Positions 60,614-64,000 of a stretch of DNA of 64,000 nt are shown piece by piece (the first letter of the stretch is position 1; every line of letters begins with the position of its first letter). Source of the DNA: Carboxylicivirga sp. M1479 (GTDB taxonomy: Bacteria > Bacteroidota > Bacteroidia > Bacteroidales > Marinilabiliaceae); NCBI RefSeq assembly GCF_007097485.1, contig NZ_VKDE01000014.1, forward strand, positions 47,234-111,233, read 5' to 3'. Both the position numbers and the translations under genes were made by a program. The notes below the pieces were generated by a model. That model was not told where the DNA came from. It did no database searches and saw only the letters and a list, made by a program, of their open reading frames with translations.

Positions 60614-61942
60614 TTAGTAGATAACCTGCGGACGCTTACGGGCTGAGGACCAGGTATTGTCCATTTCGAAAAGATTATAATCGGGCCACTCCTTAACACC
60701 TTTTATGCCCCTATCCATAACCCTGGCAATATCGTTGGCCAAAGCAGGCCCTTTCCAACTCCCCGTATTAAACAGAACCACATATGAAATACCATTGTCA
60801 GCCCTTGCCATCAAAGCCGATGTACCGGCTAAAGTACCCGTTCGGTACCAGGTATGAGAGCGGATACGGCGCCAGCCCAAAGGGCCAAATTTATTTTCCT
60901 CTTTACTCACCATGGCCTCTACACTTTCGGCCTGTAAAAAATCGGGGTAAGTATCAAAACCATCAATGGCCAGCATCAATTTCATCAAATCGGTAGATGA
61001 GGCAATCCAGCCACCTGCAGCACCCAGGGCATGCATATCGTTACCGCCATAAGTACGTAACACTTGTGTGGTGTCTCCCTTGTGATCCGACACATAAAAA
61101 GTTGGTGTTGGCTCGTAATACTTCACCTCCATCTCTGCCCTTTCGTGCAAATGGCTTCCTCCTATGCGCATATCAAAAATACCCAAAGGATATAATAAAT
61201 TGGTTTGAATGTACTTCTCGTAATCCATTCCTGATACATCAGCAATAACCTCACCCAACAACATGTAGCCTAAATTGGAATAATAGGTAGATTGACCGGG
61301 TGTAAAATGCAGGCGCTTATTAAGTACAAATCGAATAATATCACTTTTACTAACAGGTAAAGGCACCTGTAATGAGCGTGCTACAATGGTAGGCATAAAC
61401 ATTTGATCGCCCCAACGGGTTGTCCACCCACCACTATGCTCCAACAAGTGTCGCACCGTAATATCTTCAACTCTCTTATCGCGGTAATTGAGGTAAATCG
61501 AATCATTAAGTATACCATTAACACCAAATACCTTATCATCCAAACTAATGAGTCCCTGCTCACGTAGTTTCATTACACCAGCAGCTGTTACAAGCTTGGA
61601 AATACTGGCAATGCGAAACAAATGATGTGGCTCAACAGCCTGGTTCGTTTCATTATCGGCATTACCAAAGCCTTTGGCATACACCAATTCACCATCACGG
61701 GCAACGGCCACAGAAGCACCTTGCAACATCTCGCGACGCATAAAACGTTCAATCTGCTTGTCTAAAGGGGCAAAATCCTTATTGTCCGACATAAAGCCGG
61801 GAACATGAAATGAGCTAGCCTTGGTTATCGTTGGATTTAAGTCACTGCCATACGACTCCACAACAGGGTTTACCATCGAAGATGTAACCCACACCGTACT
61901 AGTGACCGCCAATGCTAATAATGATTTATAAACGAACTTCAT
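60614..61942 (-). CDS. Serine hydrolase of the class C beta-lactamase family, paralogue 2
   Basis: A 442-residue secreted protein (signal peptide about 1-24). SISK (113-116) supplies the catalytic Ser and Lys, YSN lies near 222 (TYYSNLGYMLLGE); the GG motif is TGTLAGTS-like near 370. N-terminal extension EIYG-free; region 45-75 is helical (LDKQIERFMRREMLQGAS). A different subgroup from the gene at 55015, so not a recent duplication. Target unknown. Confidence 0.88.
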   Translation of the reverse strand: MKFVYKSLLALAVTSTVWVTSSMVNPVVESYGSDLNPTITKASSFHVPGFMSDNKDFAPLDKQIERFMRREMLQGASVAVARDGELVYAKGFGNADNETNQAVEPHHLFRIASISKLVTAAGVMKLREQGLISLDDKVFGVNGILNDSIYLNYRDKRVEDITVRHLLEHSGGWTTRWGDQMFMPTIVARSLQVPLPVSKSDIIRFVLNKRLHFTPGQSTYYSNLGYMLLGEVIADVSGMDYEKYIQTNLLYPLGIFDMRIGGSHLHERAEMEVKYYEPTPTFYVSDHKGDTTQVLRTYGGNDMHALGAAGGWIASSTDLMKLMLAIDGFDTYPDFLQAESVEAMVSKEENKFGPLGWRRIRSHTWYRTGTLAGTSALMARADNGISYVVLFNTGSWKGPALANDIARVMDRGIKGVKEWPDYNLFEMDNTWSSARKRPQVIY

Positions 61943-62015
61943 GCACTATTTTGTAATTCGATACAAAAGTAATGGTTTCATCTTAGCAATGAAACCATGT
62001 ACTCATAAAAAGATA

Positions 62016-62550
62016 TTGTTGAACTAATATTGTCCTAATTATTTTTTCGCTAAAGCCGCGATGGCTCCAACTTTTTTCTACAGTCAAAAAAGTTGGCAAA
62101 AAGTCCGTCGGCTGCACCCATTTCTCACAAAAAACCAGGTTTCATGACTGAAATTGTTTTAAACTCGACTTTTTTCGTTCCTACAAAAGCCTCAAACAGA
62201 AAACAATTTTTAATCGTCATTTCAATCCTGTTTTTTGGCTCACTGGCTGAGGCCGAGATAATACAAGACGTACAGCTTGTTGTACAAAAAGGTTTAGGAC
62301 GCTATTGTTGTTGAACTAATGTTGTCCACTTTTTTCTATTGGGCTATCCGCCCAAACCGGACTTCATTTTTTGTCATGACACAAAAAACGGAAGCAAAAA
62401 AAGTCTAGGCTACACCCTTCTCACTCAAAAAACTAGGTTTCATGACTGAAATTGTTTTAAACTCATCCTATCTCGCACCTCAACAGGATTCAAACAGAAA
62501 ACAATTTTTAAGCGTCATTTCAAACCTGTTTTTTGGCTCACAGGCTGAGG
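62016..62550. repeat. Two tandem copies of an intergenic repeat, about 240 bp each
   Basis: Copy A (about 62016-62254) and copy B (about 62305-62550) share the blocks TTGTTGAACTAAT, then a hairpin-rich block, then GGTTTCATGACTGAAATTG through CAGAAAACAATTTTTAA to GGCTCA(C)TGGCTGAGGCC. Each contains an in-frame run that would begin MTEIVLNS and end near FFGS..AEA, but base changes are mostly non-synonymous. A partial third copy is upstream of msrA (6251-6350). Lies in the 837-bp gap between 61942 and 62780. Confidence 0.8.
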
Positions 62551-62576
62551 CCCATTTAGGAAATTCGCTTTTAAGC

Positions 62577-62700
62577 ATATTAACCACCTCCCCACTTCGT
62601 GGTACTCCTCCTTGGCAAGAAGGAGAAGGATGAAAAACCGTCCCCTCCTGAATTTTAGGAGGGGTGCCGACAGGCGGGGTGGTATAATTAGTTTTAAAAG
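62577..62700. repeat. GC-richer palindromic segment next to the duplicated repeat
   Basis: Sequence ACCACCTCCCC ... CTCCTGAATTTTAGGAG ... GGGGTGGT forms nested inverted repeats, the inner CTCCT/AGGAG arms being around GAATTTT. Looks like another REP-type element; no coding potential. The rest of this gap holds nothing recognisable. Confidence 0.5.
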
Positions 62701-62779
62701 CAATTTCCCTGGAGGCCCATTCCCACCTAGTCCTACTGAATATTCATTAATTACGCATAGGACCTAAATGATTCTTTAA

Positions 62780-63361
62780 CTAAAATGGCTTAATGCCGCA
62801 ACCTATCGCTTTTGTTAATGCTGGATTGGCAGCTTTGCCAGCTTGTACAGCTTTGATCGCATCTTCAAGATACTTAACCTTTACTTGTGATGCTTCTTGT
62901 GGGCTATCATCAATGGCACCAATGTAGGCCACTTTAAAACCATCCGATGTATTATCCAACAAGAAGATATGTGGCGTTTTGGTTGCTCCATAGCTTTTGT
63001 ACACACCTTCATTATCCAACAAATATGGGAAAGCATATCCTTTTTTTACCATGTGCGAAAAGCCATCTGTCTTATACTTCACTGAATCATTTGGATTGAT
63101 GGCCACAACAGGAAATTTTTGAGGTGCGTAGTTTTTATGCAATTCATTTATGCGCTCTTCGTAAAACTTGGCATAAGGGCAATGATTACACGTAAAAATA
63201 AGTATAACGCCATCGTGCTCGCTATAATCTGACAGAGCTACCTTTTGATAATCGGTATTTGTTAATTTAAAATCAGGTGCTTTATCACCTATTTCTACTT
63301 GTGCTTGTGTTGCCAATGATACACCAACAACCAGGCCTAATAATAAAATAATTCTTCTCAT
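62780..63361 (-). CDS. Secreted thioredoxin-fold (AhpC/TSA-like) protein
   Basis: A 193-residue protein with a signal peptide (ending ATQAQ) and a redoxin fold. The active site is CNHC (C58-C61) in LIFTCNHCPYAKFYEERINELHKNY, with the conserved Pro in GATKTPHIFLLD. It resembles redoxin-domain proteins with a CxxC-type motif rather than classic peroxiredoxin. A periplasmic thiol-disulfide role is likely. It is 15 bp from the upstream TlpA-like gene on the same strand, so the two form an operon. Confidence 0.88.
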   Translation of the reverse strand: MRRIILLLGLVVGVSLATQAQVEIGDKAPDFKLTNTDYQKVALSDYSEHDGVILIFTCNHCPYAKFYEERINELHKNYAPQKFPVVAINPNDSVKYKTDGFSHMVKKGYAFPYLLDNEGVYKSYGATKTPHIFLLDNTSDGFKVAYIGAIDDSPQEASQVKVKYLEDAIKAVQAGKAANPALTKAIGCGIKPF

Positions 63362-63376
63362 ATCTGTGTTTATTAA

Positions 63377-63856
63377 TTATTGTACGTTTGAAATAAGCTC
63401 CAATAACGAGGGTACGTCCATCTCACCTTCGTGAAACGCTTTCTTTTTTTGATGATACACCACGGTTGCAGGTATGGCTCCCGACCAAGTGGCATCAATC
63501 TTATCAATCCACTCATTGGGGTTTCGCTCATCAAGTAAAACTACTTCTGGCTTAATCTGACGTTTACTTAAAAATGGTAGTAGCTGTTTTTCCTTTTGCG
63601 ATTTAAAATCGAGACTAACCAATAGTACCTTTAGGTTTGAACCGAGTTGTTGTACTTCGTCTGATTCAAATATGGGTAATTCTTCAACGCAAGGATGACA
63701 CCAGGTAGCCCAGAAATTGATTACATATAAGGTATCGGCACCCGCAGCTACACGTTCCTTTAGTTGACTAATCGTAATATTCTCTACCTCCTGAGCCAGC
63801 ATGGGTGCTAAGGTAGTTGATAGGCTGATAGCCAAAATAATGAGTATTCGTTTCAT
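63377..63856 (-). CDS. TlpA-like thioredoxin-fold disulfide reductase, secreted
   Basis: A 159-residue protein with a signal peptide (about 1-22) and a thioredoxin fold with the CHPC redox motif (C53-C56 in NFWATWCHPCVEELPIF) and cis-Pro in SGAIPATVVYH. TlpA/ResA-like proteins reduce disulfides on periplasmic proteins, for example in cytochrome maturation; that use is inference. First gene of the pair with the redoxin downstream. Confidence 0.9.
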   Translation of the reverse strand: MKRILIILAISLSTTLAPMLAQEVENITISQLKERVAAGADTLYVINFWATWCHPCVEELPIFESDEVQQLGSNLKVLLVSLDFKSQKEKQLLPFLSKRQIKPEVVLLDERNPNEWIDKIDATWSGAIPATVVYHQKKKAFHEGEMDVPSLLELISNVQ

Positions 63857-63879
63857 ATACTCTAATTAATTACAAGTTT

Positions 63880-64000
63880 TTAAGCCACTTTATTAGTGGA
63901 GCTATTAATATTTTTCTCTCTCGGATCAAGACATATATAATCCTGACGATATGGTGTTTTGTTTTTAATGACGCTGTAAATAGTTCTCAGCATCTTATTT
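63880..64000 (-). CDS. IS110-family transposase, C-terminal end (cut by the window edge)
   Basis: The minus strand translates to NKMLRTIYSVIKNKTPY followed by RQDYICLDPREKN and a stop at 63880. KMLRxxYxxxKxxxPYR is the typical C-terminus of IS110/IS116/IS902 transposases. Only about 39 codons are present. Upstream part outside the window; intactness unknown. Confidence 0.55.
   Translation of the reverse strand, partial: NKMLRTIYSVIKNKTPYRQDYICLDPREKNINSSTNKVA

Noticed and set aside
55015..61942. Recent duplication of the two beta-lactamase-like genes
   Set aside because: The two proteins share only family motifs; lengths, N-termini and loops differ.
62093..62314. Frame beginning MAKSPSAAPISHKKPGFM in repeat copy A
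   Set aside because: Changes relative to copy B are mostly non-synonymous, there is no promoter, and the frame is inside a repeated intergenic element.
62442..62633. Frame of 63 codons in repeat copy B
   Set aside because: As for copy A; the common peptide is explained by conserved repeat DNA.

Overview
The window looks like a chromosomal segment of a T9SS-bearing, probably marine member of the Bacteroidota, most likely Marinilabiliales or a close relative. The evidence is AT-rich DNA, many TAnnTTTG -7 promoter boxes typical of the phylum, a TonB receptor with a carboxypeptidase-regulatory-like N-terminal domain, a nuclease with a T9SS C-terminal sorting domain, a Nudix-type sugar regulator, RelA with a degenerate hydrolase domain, and pyrBI with a zinc-binding regulatory chain. 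No rRNA, tRNA or CRISPR array was seen.

Layout. 1-6.3 kb: the C-terminal half of a SNF2 helicase, a DUF2807 envelope protein, a flavin reductase, a beta-barrel-like protein, a DoxX protein, pyrBI with a terminator inside its leader, and msrA. 6.3-9.4 kb: a repeat-rich stretch with three copies of one long palindrome and a 41-bp-period array of short palindromes around a DUF4395 membrane protein, a YbaK-type deacylase and a pentapeptide-like membrane protein. 9.5-30 kb: mostly housekeeping and signalling (rarA, kdsA, a four-PAS histidine kinase, a C69 dipeptidase, fhs, a LytS/LytTR pair, rhomboid protease, threonine aldolase, universal stress protein, relA, a YtxH/holin-like cluster, rplS, a large glycosyltransferase). 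30-42 kb: an AsmA-like protein, a second C69 dipeptidase, then a TetR / TonB receptor / surface lipoprotein / secreted endonuclease locus that may scavenge extracellular DNA.

42-48.6 kb is a galactose/glucose region: a catalytically dead Nudix regulator, galT, galK and galM in one apparent operon with two 19-bp operator-like palindromes upstream, followed by a ROK sugar kinase and an MFS hexose transporter. 48.9-54.9 kb carries two FKBP-type lipoproteins, nrnA, ndk, a DciA-like DUF721 protein, recF, a TPR protein and ribH. 55-64 kb has two class C beta-lactamase-like hydrolases, an AddA-like helicase-nuclease, two secreted thioredoxin-fold proteins, a large amount of non-coding repeat DNA (hairpin cluster, 21-bp tandem array, duplicated intergenic element), and at the edge the C-terminus of an IS110-like transposase.

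The signals most worth following are the pyrBI leader (an open frame running through an intrinsic terminator to within 2 bp of pyrB), the helically phased palindrome arrays at 7.5 kb (41 bp) and 60.3 kb (21 bp), and the nuclease/TonB locus. No wholly new enzymatic system could be demonstrated from the sequence alone.
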